This document shows, in pieces, positions 45,913-53,878 of a DNA stretch of 64,000 nucleotides. The notes beneath the pieces were generated by a model, which saw only the letters and a program-made list of their open reading frames with translations, did no database searches and was not told the origin of the DNA. Source of the DNA: Streptomyces sp. CB00316. Its GTDB lineage: Bacteria > Actinomycetota > Actinomycetes > Streptomycetales > Streptomycetaceae. The first letter of the stretch is position 1. Every line of letters begins with the position of its first letter. A program made the position numbers and the translations under genes. The stretch is taken from the NCBI RefSeq assembly GCF_001905595.1, contig NZ_LIXI01000005.1, positions 248,001 through 312,000 of the forward strand. Reading direction: 5' to 3'.

Positions 45913-47252
45913 AGCGGCGCCGGTTCCGCACCCCCGCCTGGGCCGCGACCCTCACCTGGAAGTCCGCGGTCTTCCTGACCGTCATGTGCTGCACCCTCGC
46001 CGCCCTCCTCGGCGTCCTGGTGCACACCGCGGTGACCCGGCAGACGGTCTCCCACGCCCGGGAGAAGGCGCTGGACCGGCTGGAGGTCGTCACCGACGCG
46101 TACGAGGCCGGGGAGCCGCTGCCCAGGGGCTCCGGCATCGACCCGCCGGGGCTGCCCGCCTCGCTGCGCGCCCTGGCGGCGAACGGCGAGCGCGGCACCA
46201 TGGTCGCGGACGGCCCGCACCGGCCGGGCGATCCGGACGGGCGCGGCGGCCCCGCGATGTGGGCGGCGGGCCCGGCGGACGGGCGGGCGCTGGCCACCTG
46301 GACGGACTACAGCCACAGCGCCAACACCATCGCGGGCCTCGACCGGGCGATCATCGGCTCCTCGCTGCTGGCCATCGCCGCCACCCTGGTCGTCGGCCTC
46401 TTCGCCGTCGGCCGGGTGACCCGCAGGCTGCACCAGACGGCCCGGGTGGCCCGCCGGATCAGCGCGGGCGACCTCGACGCCCGGGTCGGCGACCCCCGTA
46501 CGGCACGTCCCGTGCGCGGCCAGGACGAGGTGGCGATCGTCTCGGGCGCCCTGGACACCATGGCCTCCAGTCTCCAGCGCAAGCTCCAGACGGAGCAGCG
46601 GTTCACCGCCGATGTGGCGCACGAGCTGCGCACCCCGCTCACCGGCCTCTCGGCCGCCGCCGAGCTGCTGCCGCCGGGACGTCCGGCGGAGCTGGTGCGG
46701 GACCGGGTGCGGGCGATGCGGTCGCTGACCGAGGACCTGCTGGAGATCTCGCGCCTGGACGCCCGGACGGAGCGGGTCGACCTGGCCGTACACGACCTCG
46801 CCCCGCTGGTGGAACGGGTGGTGCGGGCCTCCGGCACGGACACCGAGGTGCGGGTCGCCGATCCGGTGCCCGTGGAGACGGACCGGCGGCGGCTGGAGCG
46901 GGTGCTCGGCAATCTGGTGGCCAACGCCCACCGGCACGGTGCCGGGCCGGTGGTGCTGGGGGTGGAGGGCGCGGTGGTCTCCGTACGCGATCATGGCGCG
47001 GGCTTTCCCGCGTACCTCCTGGAGGGCGGTCCGCAGCGGTTCCGCACGGACGGCGCAGGCAAGGGCCACGGACTCGGGCTGACCATCGCGGTGGGCCAGG
47101 CCGCGGTGATCGGGGCGCGGCTGGAGTTCCTGAATCCCCCGGACGGCGGGGCGCTGGCCCGGCTGACGCTGCCGCAGTACGTACGCCTCGGCGAGGGAGA
47201 TTCCGCCGGGAACACGGGCGACGGGGGCACGGGGACCACCGGTTCGGCCTGA
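45909..47252 (+). CDS. Sensor histidine kinase without adjacent regulator
   Basis: The 447-aa product has two membrane helices (about 17-42 and 147-168) bounding a short outside loop. A HAMP segment, the HisKA motif FTADVAHELRTPL (histidine near 240) and an ATPase domain follow. The ATPase has a degenerate N-box (NLVANAHRHG), RDHGAGFP, and GHGLGL. The catalytic parts look intact. Its ATG overlaps the lipoprotein stop codon. No response regulator gene follows, so the partner is elsewhere or the system was split. Confidence 0.92.
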   Translation: MKRRRFRTPAWAATLTWKSAVFLTVMCCTLAALLGVLVHTAVTRQTVSHAREKALDRLEVVTDAYEAGEPLPRGSGIDPPGLPASLRALAANGERGTMVADGPHRPGDPDGRGGPAMWAAGPADGRALATWTDYSHSANTIAGLDRAIIGSSLLAIAATLVVGLFAVGRVTRRLHQTARVARRISAGDLDARVGDPRTARPVRGQDEVAIVSGALDTMASSLQRKLQTEQRFTADVAHELRTPLTGLSAAAELLPPGRPAELVRDRVRAMRSLTEDLLEISRLDARTERVDLAVHDLAPLVERVVRASGTDTEVRVADPVPVETDRRRLERVLGNLVANAHRHGAGPVVLGVEGAVVSVRDHGAGFPAYLLEGGPQRFRTDGAGKGHGLGLTIAVGQAAVIGARLEFLNPPDGGALARLTLPQYVRLGEGDSAGNTGDGGTGTTGSA

Positions 47253-47270
47253 CATCACGCACAGTGCGCG

Positions 47271-47299
47271 TTGCGGACTCTCCGTGTCCAACCTAGCGT
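47271..47299 (+). promoter_or_regulatory. Probable promoter of the SH3-protein gene
   Basis: TTGCGG and TAGCGT are separated by 17 bases, a good match to the housekeeping HrdB-type promoter. Transcription would start about 50 bases before the ATG at 47359. Confidence 0.65.
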
Positions 47300-47358
47300 G
47301 ACGAGGGCGAGATCATCTCGCGCCCCCCACGGCCCCCCTTCCTTTCCATGGAGGCAGC

Positions 47359-47841
47359 ATGTCCCCCCTGTCCCGCCCCTCGCGGTTCCGCCGGATCGGT
47401 CTCTGCGTCGCCACCGGCGCCCTCGCGGCGGTCACGGCCGCCGCTCCCGCTCTGGCGGCGGACCCCCAGCCCGTCGACCACCGAGGCGAGGCCCACACCT
47501 CGGCCCCGGCCTCCGACGAGCTCTCCGCCTCGGCCCTCCAGCGCGAGCACGAGGCCCGCCAGGAGGCGCAGACGCAGAACCAGGCCAAGCCCCAGGCCCC
47601 CAAGCGGACCTACAAGGGCCGGGTCATCGCCAAGCCGTACCTGCTGCTGCGCGACAAGCCGACCCGCAGCAGCAAGGTCGTGGGCTCGGTCGAGTACGGC
47701 ACCGTCGTCAACATCTTCTGCAAGACCACGGGCGACAACGTCGACGGCAACAACCGCTGGTACCTGCTGACCGACGGCACATGGGCCTGGGGTTCGGCCC
47801 GCTACATCGAGAACATCGGCGCCGCGCCGCGCTTCTGCTGA
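47359..47841 (+). CDS. Secreted SH3-domain protein
   Basis: The 160-aa protein has a cleavable signal peptide (RR then a hydrophobic core, cleavage about 33-34 after ALA-AD). The mature part has a Gln/Ala-rich linker and a bacterial SH3-type fold at about 85-150 (YLLLRDKPTRSSKVVGSV, WYLLTDGTWAWGSARYIE). Such domains bind peptidoglycan or other surface ligands. Two cysteines (about 121 and the last residue) could form a disulfide. The gene is monocistronic with its own promoter and terminator. Confidence 0.88.
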   Translation: MSPLSRPSRFRRIGLCVATGALAAVTAAAPALAADPQPVDHRGEAHTSAPASDELSASALQREHEARQEAQTQNQAKPQAPKRTYKGRVIAKPYLLLRDKPTRSSKVVGSVEYGTVVNIFCKTTGDNVDGNNRWYLLTDGTWAWGSARYIENIGAAPRFC

Positions 47842-47862
47842 CCGCGCCACCCGTCGTACCCC

Positions 47863-47895
47863 TCCGCCCGGGGAGCCACCGGCTCCCCGGGCGGA
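47863..47895 (+). terminator. Terminator after SH3-protein gene
   Basis: A perfect 15-base inverted repeat (TCCGCCCGGGGAGCC and complement) with a 3-base loop lies 21 bases past the stop codon. Confidence 0.88.
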
Positions 47896-47946
47896 CGCGC
47901 TGCGACATAAGGGAAATACGGCACACCTCTTGCTACGTTGCGCTCC

Positions 47947-49416
47947 ATGACCGCAACGACGGCGGACGCTCCCCCGCCCGAGCTCCGCCTGCCCAGACGG
48001 CGCGGGGTCGAGCTCTCGCTCCTCATCGGGGCCGTCCTCATCTCCGTCTACGGTTACGCGGCCGTCGGCCTCGCCCATGACGGAGCCGTGCCCCCCGACG
48101 TCGCCGGTTACGGCGCCGGGCTCGGCATGCTCGCCCTGCTGGCCCATGTGGCCGTCCGCTTCCGGGCCCCGTACGCCGATCCGCTGCTGCTGCCGATCGC
48201 CGTCCTGCTCAACGGGCTCGGCCTGGTGCTGATCTACCGGCTCGACCTGGAGACCCCGCGCGACCAGGCCGCGCCCACCCAGCTGATCTGGTCCACGCTC
48301 GGGGTCGCGCTCTTCGCCGCCGTCGTGGTGCTGCTCCGCGACCACCGGGTGCTCCAGCGCTACGCGTACCTCTCGGTCGCCACCGCGCTCGTCCTGATGA
48401 TCGTGCCGATCTTCTTCCCGGCCGTGAACGGGGCGAAGATCTGGATCCGGATCGGCGGACTCTCGTTCCAGCCGGGCGAGTTCGCCAAGATCCTGCTCGC
48501 GGTCTTCTTCGGCGCCTACCTGGCCGCCAACCGCAACGCGCTCGCCTACACCGGCCGCACGTTCTGGAAGCTGCAACTGCCCACCGGCCGGGTGCTCGGC
48601 CCCATCGTGGCGATCTGGCTGCTCAGCGTCGGCGTGCTGGTCCTGGAGCGGGACCTCGGCACCTCGCTGCTCTTCTTCGGACTCTTCGTCATCATGCTGT
48701 ACGTGGCGACCGGCCGGACCGGCTGGATCGCGGTCGGGCTGCTGCTCGCCGCCGTCGGCGCGTTCGTCGTCGGCTCGTTCGAGCCGCATGTGCACAGCCG
48801 GGTGCAGGACTGGCTGGATCCGTTCGCCTCGATCGACGCCGGCCGGGGACCCGGCCAGCTCGCCCAGTCGCTGTTCGCGTTCGCGGCGGGCGGCATGCTC
48901 GGGACCGGGCTCGGGGCGGGCCACTCCATCCTCATCGGCTTCGCCGCCAAGTCCGACTTCATCCTGGCGACGGCGGGCGAGGAGCTGGGCCTGAGCGGCC
49001 TGACCGCCATCTTCCTGCTGTACGCGCTCCTCGTGGCGCGCGGCTACCGGGCCGGGCTGGCGCTGCGCGACCCGTTCGGGCGGCTGCTGGCCATCGGTCT
49101 CGCCTCGATCCTGGCGCTCCAGGTGTTCGTGATCGCGGGCGGGGTGATGGGGCTGATCCCGCTGACCGGGATGGCGATGCCGTTCCTGGCGCAGGGCGGC
49201 TCGTCCGTCGTCACCAACTGGGTCATCGTGGCGCTGCTGATCCGGCTCAGCGACGTCTCGCGCAGACCGGAGCCCGAGCATGTGGAGACAGGGGTCATCG
49301 CGAGTGCCGTGGGTCCGGTGGGCTCCGCGGGCTCCGTGGACCCCCGGGGCTCCGCGGACCCCCGGGGCTCCGCGGACCCGATGGGCTCCGCGGACCCGTC
49401 GGAGGAGGACCGGTGA
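47947..49416 (+). CDS. SEDS-family peptidoglycan glycosyltransferase (FtsW/RodA paralogue)
   Basis: The 489-aa polytopic membrane protein polymerises lipid II. About ten helices are visible, with the conserved WIRIGGLSFQPGEFAK, the aspartate-bearing loop near 298 (QDWLDPF), and LIPLTGMAMPFLAQGGSS near 405. The start is the ATG at 47947 with almost no leader. The C-terminus ends in tandem GSADP repeats. It overlaps the next gene, a class B PBP, so the two form a dedicated SEDS-PBP pair. It is likely an extra, development-related copy rather than the divisome FtsW. Confidence 0.93.
   Translation: MTATTADAPPPELRLPRRRGVELSLLIGAVLISVYGYAAVGLAHDGAVPPDVAGYGAGLGMLALLAHVAVRFRAPYADPLLLPIAVLLNGLGLVLIYRLDLETPRDQAAPTQLIWSTLGVALFAAVVVLLRDHRVLQRYAYLSVATALVLMIVPIFFPAVNGAKIWIRIGGLSFQPGEFAKILLAVFFGAYLAANRNALAYTGRTFWKLQLPTGRVLGPIVAIWLLSVGVLVLERDLGTSLLFFGLFVIMLYVATGRTGWIAVGLLLAAVGAFVVGSFEPHVHSRVQDWLDPFASIDAGRGPGQLAQSLFAFAAGGMLGTGLGAGHSILIGFAAKSDFILATAGEELGLSGLTAIFLLYALLVARGYRAGLALRDPFGRLLAIGLASILALQVFVIAGGVMGLIPLTGMAMPFLAQGGSSVVTNWVIVALLIRLSDVSRRPEPEHVETGVIASAVGPVGSAGSVDPRGSADPRGSADPMGSADPSEEDR
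49330..49401 (+). repeat. Four 18-bp repeats in the SEDS gene tail
   Basis: Four copies of an 18-base unit (consensus GGCTCCGCGGACCCCCGG) encode repeated GSADPR-type hexapeptides at the cytoplasmic C-terminus. The tract may vary in copy number between strains. Confidence 0.85.
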
Positions 49417-50870
49417 TCCGCTACATCCGGCGGGCCGCCGCCCTCTGTCTGCTGCTGCTCGTGGCACTGCTGGTCAACGCGGCCCGCGTACAGCTCTTCG
49501 AGGCCGAGGAGCTGGACGACAACCCGGCCAACCGCCGTACCACCATCGCCCGTTACGACCAGCCACGCGGCAACATCCTGGTCGGCGACCGGGCCGTGAC
49601 CGGCAGCAAGGAGACCGGCGAGCAGCTCAGCTTCGAGCGCACCTATCTGCACGGACCGCTGTACGCGCCGGTGACCGGGTACGCCTCGCAGACGTACGGC
49701 ACGACACTTCTGGAGAACGCCGAGGACGGCGTCCTGTCGGGGACGGACTCAGCTCTGGCCCCTCTCCCCTTCTGGAACGAGTTCACCCGGGGCCGGCAGC
49801 CGGGCGGCAACGTCGTCACGACGATCAAGGAGTCGATGCAGCGCGCCGCGTACGCCGGACTGAGCGGTCGGCGGGGCGCGGTCGCCGCCCTGGAGCCGTC
49901 GACCGGCAAGATCCTGGCGCTGGTCTCGACCCCGTCGTACGACCCCGAGCGGCTCTCCGGCACCGGCCCGGCGGTCACCGAGGCGTGGACCCGGCTGAAC
50001 GCGGCCAAGAGCCTGCCTATGCTCAACCGGGCCATCCGGCAGACCTACCCACCGGGCTCCGCCTTCAAGATCGTGACGGCGGCGGCGGCGCTGGACGCCC
50101 GGGTGGTGCAGGACGCGGACGCGTCCACGGACACCCCGTCGCCGTACGTCCTGCCGAACACGAGGACGGTTCTGCCCGACGAGGCCACCGGCTGCGAGAA
50201 GGCCTCCCTGGCCGATGCGATCCGGGCCTCCTGCAACACGGTGATGGCGCATCTGGGGGTGGAGGTCGGGCTGGAGGGGATGGCGGAGGCGGCGGGGCAC
50301 TTCGGTTTCAACGAGAAGGGGCTGCGGATTCCGTCCGGGGTGGCGCGGAGCAACTTCGACACCGACATGAGCGAGGACCAGCTCGCGCTCTCCTCGATCG
50401 GGCAGTTCAACACGACGGCGACCCCGCTCCAGATGGCGATGGTGGCCGCGGCGGTGGCGAACCACGGCGACCTGCGGTACCCGTACCTGGTGGACCGGGT
50501 GACCGCCGCGGACGGGGACACGGTCCAGCAGCAGGGGCCGCGCTCCTTCGACCGGGCGATGAGCCCGTCCACGGCGGTGCAGCTCCAGCGGATGATGGTC
50601 GACGTGGTGGAGAACGGCACCGGGTCGAAGGCGGCGATCGACGGGGTGAGGGTCGGCGGCAAGACCGGCACCGCCCAGCACGGCGTGGACAACTCCGGCC
50701 TGCCGTACGCCTGGTTCATCTCCTGGGCCCAGGCCCCGGACTCCGGCCGCCCGGCCGTCGCGGTGGCCGTGGTGGTGGAGGACGCGGCGGCGGACCGGGC
50801 CGACATCAGCGGCGGCGGCAGTGCGGCTCCGATCGCCCGGGCGGTGATGGAGGCGGCGTTGGAGGGCTGA
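49413..50870 (+). CDS. Class B penicillin-binding protein (transpeptidase)
   Basis: The 485-aa protein has an N-terminal membrane anchor (about 9-24), a dimerisation region, and a transpeptidase domain. The domain carries SxxK in PGSAFKI near 216, SCN near 273, and KTGTA near 418. It cross-links peptidoglycan in the periplasm-like space and is the target of beta-lactams. Its GTG start overlaps the SEDS stop codon (GTGA). The length fits the short PBPA-type enzymes of actinobacteria. No PASTA domain is present. Confidence 0.95.
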   Translation: MIRYIRRAAALCLLLLVALLVNAARVQLFEAEELDDNPANRRTTIARYDQPRGNILVGDRAVTGSKETGEQLSFERTYLHGPLYAPVTGYASQTYGTTLLENAEDGVLSGTDSALAPLPFWNEFTRGRQPGGNVVTTIKESMQRAAYAGLSGRRGAVAALEPSTGKILALVSTPSYDPERLSGTGPAVTEAWTRLNAAKSLPMLNRAIRQTYPPGSAFKIVTAAAALDARVVQDADASTDTPSPYVLPNTRTVLPDEATGCEKASLADAIRASCNTVMAHLGVEVGLEGMAEAAGHFGFNEKGLRIPSGVARSNFDTDMSEDQLALSSIGQFNTTATPLQMAMVAAAVANHGDLRYPYLVDRVTAADGDTVQQQGPRSFDRAMSPSTAVQLQRMMVDVVENGTGSKAAIDGVRVGGKTGTAQHGVDNSGLPYAWFISWAQAPDSGRPAVAVAVVVEDAAADRADISGGGSAAPIARAVMEAALEG

Positions 50871-50909
50871 GGGGCGAGGCGCGTGGTGGTAGGAGGCAGA
50901 GTGGGCCCA

Positions 50910-51186
50910 TGACGAAATCACCGTGAAGGGCCCCTCCGGCATCCGTTCGTACGCCGCCCGCCGGCTGATCGCGGCGGGCGGGTCCCGGTCGGCGCGACCT
51001 CCATGCCCGGGATCGGCACGGCCTGGCAGACCTGGGGGCAGGCGCCCACGGCCGTACGGCCAACCCGTGGCGGGCGGACCGGACGCCCGGCGGTTGGAGC
51101 GCCTGCTGCACCTGCGCGAACACGGCCCGACCGAGCAGGCGTTCACCCTGCGCGCCCGCTTCCCGGCCCCTGCCGGGGTGCACTGA
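50910..51186 (+). pseudogene. Possible remnant of a small gene
   Basis: GGAGG and an ATG at 50910 look like a real start, but the frame stops after five codons. A GTG frame from 50923 to 51186 (87 codons) ends in protein-like sequence (RRLERLLHLREHGPTEQAF) after a low-quality Arg/Pro-rich middle that another frame would read better (MPGIGTAWQTWG). That pattern suggests a frameshifted or deleted gene. No family is recognised. The rest of the 50871-51224 gap holds nothing I can support. Confidence 0.3.
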
Positions 51187-51224
51187 CCCGAGCGGACGGT
51201 CCGGGCCGTCGCCGCCCCGGCCGG

Positions 51225-52097
51225 TCAGCCGATCGGCCGGCGGATCTCCTCGCGGACCTTGGCGGTCTCGACGGCGGCCGCCTCCAGGTCGATCGCCGAG
51301 GGGTCCTGGAGGGCGGTCCGGGCGCGGATGATCCCCACGGACACCCCCGTGTTGTCGTCGCCCCAGGCGCACATCGGAATGTTGGCCTGGACACCGCCCT
51401 TGACGGACTGGAGCACCTGGCACTCCATCGTGATGTCGAACCCGGCGGGGGTGAACTTCGTCGGCGGGACGACGACGGTCGCGCCGTCCCCGGCGGACCC
51501 ACCGTCCATCATCTTGCCGGTCATCGCCTCCGGGCTGGTGAACCGCCCGTACATCCCGGAGATCACCAGGGCGCCGCCCTCGGCCGAGCTGTACTGCCCG
51601 ACGACGGCCCTCGCGTCCCGGACGGTGGGGTCGTACATCTTCTCGATCTTCTTGCCCTCGGTCGACGACAGGTCCTGGGCCAGGGTGAACTCGCCGTCCA
51701 GCAGCTTCTGTTCCAGGACGAGCTTGTACTCGGCGTCCGGGAACGCCGCGTCGGCGGTCTTCCCGACCAGCTGGGAGACCCCGAAGGCGATCCCGCCCGC
51801 CAGCACCACCGCACCGGCCACGATGCCGGCGATCAGCCCGGTCCGCCTCTTCCGCGGCGGCTGCGCCCCCGGCCCCTGCGGCGGCCAGCCGGCCACGCCC
51901 GGACCGCCCCCGCCGGGTATGCCGGGCTGCCCCCAGCCGCCGCCCTGCCGGGGTGGGGCCGGAGGCTGCTGCGGGTAGCCGTAGGGCGGCTGTGGCGGCG
52001 CCCCGGGAGCGGCGGCGGCCGACGGGGCGTAGGGGTTCTGCTGCGGGTGCGGGGGCGGGCCGTACGGGCCCTGCGGCGGCTGAGGCGGGGTGGTCAT
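51225..52097 (-). CDS. Proline-rich single-pass membrane protein
   Basis: The 290-aa product has a Pro/Gln/Gly/Tyr-rich cytoplasmic N-terminus (about 1-85), a basic stop, a membrane helix at about 88-112 (GLIAGIVAGAVVLAGGIAFG), and an outside domain of about 175 residues. Two cysteines in the outside domain could form a disulfide. This is a common Streptomyces architecture without assigned function. The ATG at 52097 is chosen because the MTTPPQPPQ start is typical. It is divergent from the DGGA-peptide operon. Confidence 0.82.
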   Translation of the reverse strand: MTTPPQPPQGPYGPPPHPQQNPYAPSAAAAPGAPPQPPYGYPQQPPAPPRQGGGWGQPGIPGGGGPGVAGWPPQGPGAQPPRKRRTGLIAGIVAGAVVLAGGIAFGVSQLVGKTADAAFPDAEYKLVLEQKLLDGEFTLAQDLSSTEGKKIEKMYDPTVRDARAVVGQYSSAEGGALVISGMYGRFTSPEAMTGKMMDGGSAGDGATVVVPPTKFTPAGFDITMECQVLQSVKGGVQANIPMCAWGDDNTGVSVGIIRARTALQDPSAIDLEAAAVETAKVREEIRRPIG

Positions 52098-52387
52098 GCG
52101 CTCACGGTACGACACGTTTGCGAACGGGATTTCGACCCGCAGACGTCGCGGAGTTCCTTCCCGCCGCCGGTTACGCCATCCGGCGAATGCCTTCCACGGA
52201 ACCTATCCGGTGGTCGGTGCCTGGTCGGTGCCTGATCGGTGCCTCGTCGGCGGTGAATGCCGGTCCCTTCACTCCGTTCACGCGCATTCCCGGCGCTCGA
52301 ATCGTTGCTTCCGCCCTGCGGCGATACGGTGATTACGGGTTTCGGCCCACGGAGCCCGGTCTCAGTCATTTGCTCAGAGGAGGAATG
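52098..52387. promoter_or_regulatory. Divergent control region of the peptide operon
   Basis: These 290 bases must hold the promoters of the proline-rich protein gene and of the peptide operon. Three 11-base direct repeats lie at 52212-52244, and AT-richer TACGGTGATTAC sequence lies at 52325-52336. An AGGAGG site stands just before the peptide start. No gene is seen inside. Confidence 0.5.
52212..52244. repeat. Three 11-bp direct repeats (GGTCGGTGCCT)
   Basis: Two copies are identical and the third has one change (GATCGGTGCCT). Phasing on one helical turn suggests a regulator-binding array upstream of the peptide operon. Confidence 0.6.
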
Positions 52388-52666
52388 ATGGCCAACCCCG
52401 AGCAGGACCCGAACCAGCAGGAGGGCCCCGCGGACGGCGGAGCGGACGGTTCCCCCGGCGTCCATGACGGCGGCGCGGACGGCGGCGCGGACGGCGGCGC
52501 GGACGGCGGCGCGGACGGCGGCGCGGACGGCGGAGCCGAAGGGCCCGCGGACGGCGGAGCCGCCGGCACCCCGGGCGTACACGACGGCGGAGCCGACGGC
52601 GGCGCGGACGGCGGAGCGGACGGCGGAGCGGACGGCGGCGCGGACCAGTCCGGCAGTCGCTCTTGA
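52388..52666 (+). CDS. DGGA-repeat acidic peptide, candidate RiPP-like precursor
   Basis: The 92-aa peptide begins at the second of two ATGs (52388), 4 bases after GGAGG. It is built of two related blocks (residues 12-50 and 51-87), each starting EGPADGGA, passing through PGVHD, and ending in six or five DGGA units. It has no cysteine, lysine or aromatic residue, no signal peptide, and is strongly acidic. Its stop overlaps a TTG start of the cupin gene (TTGA), so the two are coupled. Regular aspartates would suit repeated modification by the oxygenase. It might instead be a calcium-binding or structural peptide. The function is unproven. Confidence 0.72.
   Translation: MANPEQDPNQQEGPADGGADGSPGVHDGGADGGADGGADGGADGGADGGAEGPADGGAAGTPGVHDGGADGGADGGADGGADGGADQSGSRS
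52457..52644 (+). repeat. Two arrays of 12-bp GACGGCGGNGCG units
   Basis: The arrays (about 52466-52537 and 52583-52642) encode the DGGA units. Copies differ mainly at third positions, so slippage and block duplication probably built the gene and may change repeat number. Confidence 0.85.
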
Positions 52667-53868
52667 GCACGTCCCGAACCGGCCTCCAGGACGTCGGCGC
52701 CGCACCGGGAGCCGACGTCCTGGAGACACGTCTGACCGGGCTGAGCACGGAAGAGTTCGCCCGTGACGTCTGGGCCCGGAAGCCGCTGCTCACCCGTCGC
52801 GCGAGCGATTTCTCCGACCTGTTCTCCTCGGACGCGGTGGATGAGCTGATCTCGCGTCGCGGCCTGCGTACGCCCTTCCTCCGCGTCGCCAAGGACGGTT
52901 CCACCCTTCCCGAGTCGGCGTTCACCTCGTCGGCCGGCGTCGGCGCCACCATCGCCGACCAACTGGACGACACGGCGCTGTGGCGGGCGTTCGCCGACGG
53001 GGCCACGCTCGTGCTCCAGGCGCTCCAGCGCACCTGGGGGCCGGTGGGTGAGTTCGGTGCCCGGCTGAGCGCGCAGCTGGGGCATCCGGTGCAGGCCAAC
53101 GCCTATGTCAGCCCGCCGCAGAGCCGGGGGTTCGACGCCCACTACGACGTGCACGACGTGTTCGTCCTCCAGATCGGGGGAACGAAGCGCTGGCTCGTCC
53201 ACGAGCCCGTACACCCCGATCCGCTGCGCGACCAGCCCTGGACCGATCACCGCTCCTCCGTCGCCGAGGCCGCGCGGGGCGCGGCCCACCTCGATACCGT
53301 GCTGGAGCCCGGCGACGTCCTCTATCTGCCCCGGGGCTGGCTGCACGCCGCCGAGGCGCAGGGCGGGGTCTCCGTCCATCTGACGCTCGGAATCCACACC
53401 TGGACGCGGTACGCGCTGGCCGAACAGCTCGCGCAGGCGGCCCTCGCCGCACTGCGCGAGGACCCCCGGATGCGCGGCACCCTGCCCCTGGGCGTGGACG
53501 GACCGGACGGCGAGATCGACAGGGTCCGCGAACACCTCATCGCCGCCGTCACGAAGGCGGACTCCGCCCCGCGCTTCCACCGGGCCCGCCGAGGGCAGGG
53601 ACGCCCCGCACCGCTGGGGCCGCTGGCCCAGCTCGCCGCCGTCGACGGCCTCGGTCCGGACACACCCGTGCGGCTCCGTGCGGCGCTGGAGGCGCGCCTG
53701 GAGGGCTCGCGTCTGATCACGCGTGTCGGGTGGCTCGACTTCTCCGAGGCCGACCTGCCGTCCGTGTCCCGCCTGCTCGACGGCGAGGCCCGCGTCGCCG
53801 GTGAGCTCGGCGTCGCGCTCGTCGGACGACTGCTGCGCGCGGGCGTGCTCGTGCCCGCCGGAGAGTGA
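52663..53868 (+). CDS. Cupin_4/JmjC-type Fe(II)/2-oxoglutarate oxygenase
   Basis: The 401-aa protein resembles ribosomal oxygenases of the ROX type (YcfD, MINA53, NO66), which hydroxylate protein side chains. The N-terminus has the ARKPLLTRRA segment. The iron triad is HYD (His160, Asp162) and His228 in LYLPRGWLHAAEA. The second half has the dimerisation and winged-helix regions. The start is a TTG overlapping the peptide stop codon, with no separate ribosome site, so it is made with the peptide. A hydroxylase acting on the DGGA peptide is the simplest reading; a ribosomal-protein target is the alternative. Confidence 0.85.
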   Translation: MSTSRTGLQDVGAAPGADVLETRLTGLSTEEFARDVWARKPLLTRRASDFSDLFSSDAVDELISRRGLRTPFLRVAKDGSTLPESAFTSSAGVGATIADQLDDTALWRAFADGATLVLQALQRTWGPVGEFGARLSAQLGHPVQANAYVSPPQSRGFDAHYDVHDVFVLQIGGTKRWLVHEPVHPDPLRDQPWTDHRSSVAEAARGAAHLDTVLEPGDVLYLPRGWLHAAEAQGGVSVHLTLGIHTWTRYALAEQLAQAALAALREDPRMRGTLPLGVDGPDGEIDRVREHLIAAVTKADSAPRFHRARRGQGRPAPLGPLAQLAAVDGLGPDTPVRLRAALEARLEGSRLITRVGWLDFSEADLPSVSRLLDGEARVAGELGVALVGRLLRAGVLVPAGE

Positions 53869-53878
53869 CCACACCGCG

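Noticed and set aside
52388..52666. RTX-type calcium-binding repeats
   Set aside because: DGGA spacing is 4 residues, not the 9-residue GGxGxDxUx pattern, and there is no secretion signal. Calcium binding remains possible but is not supported.
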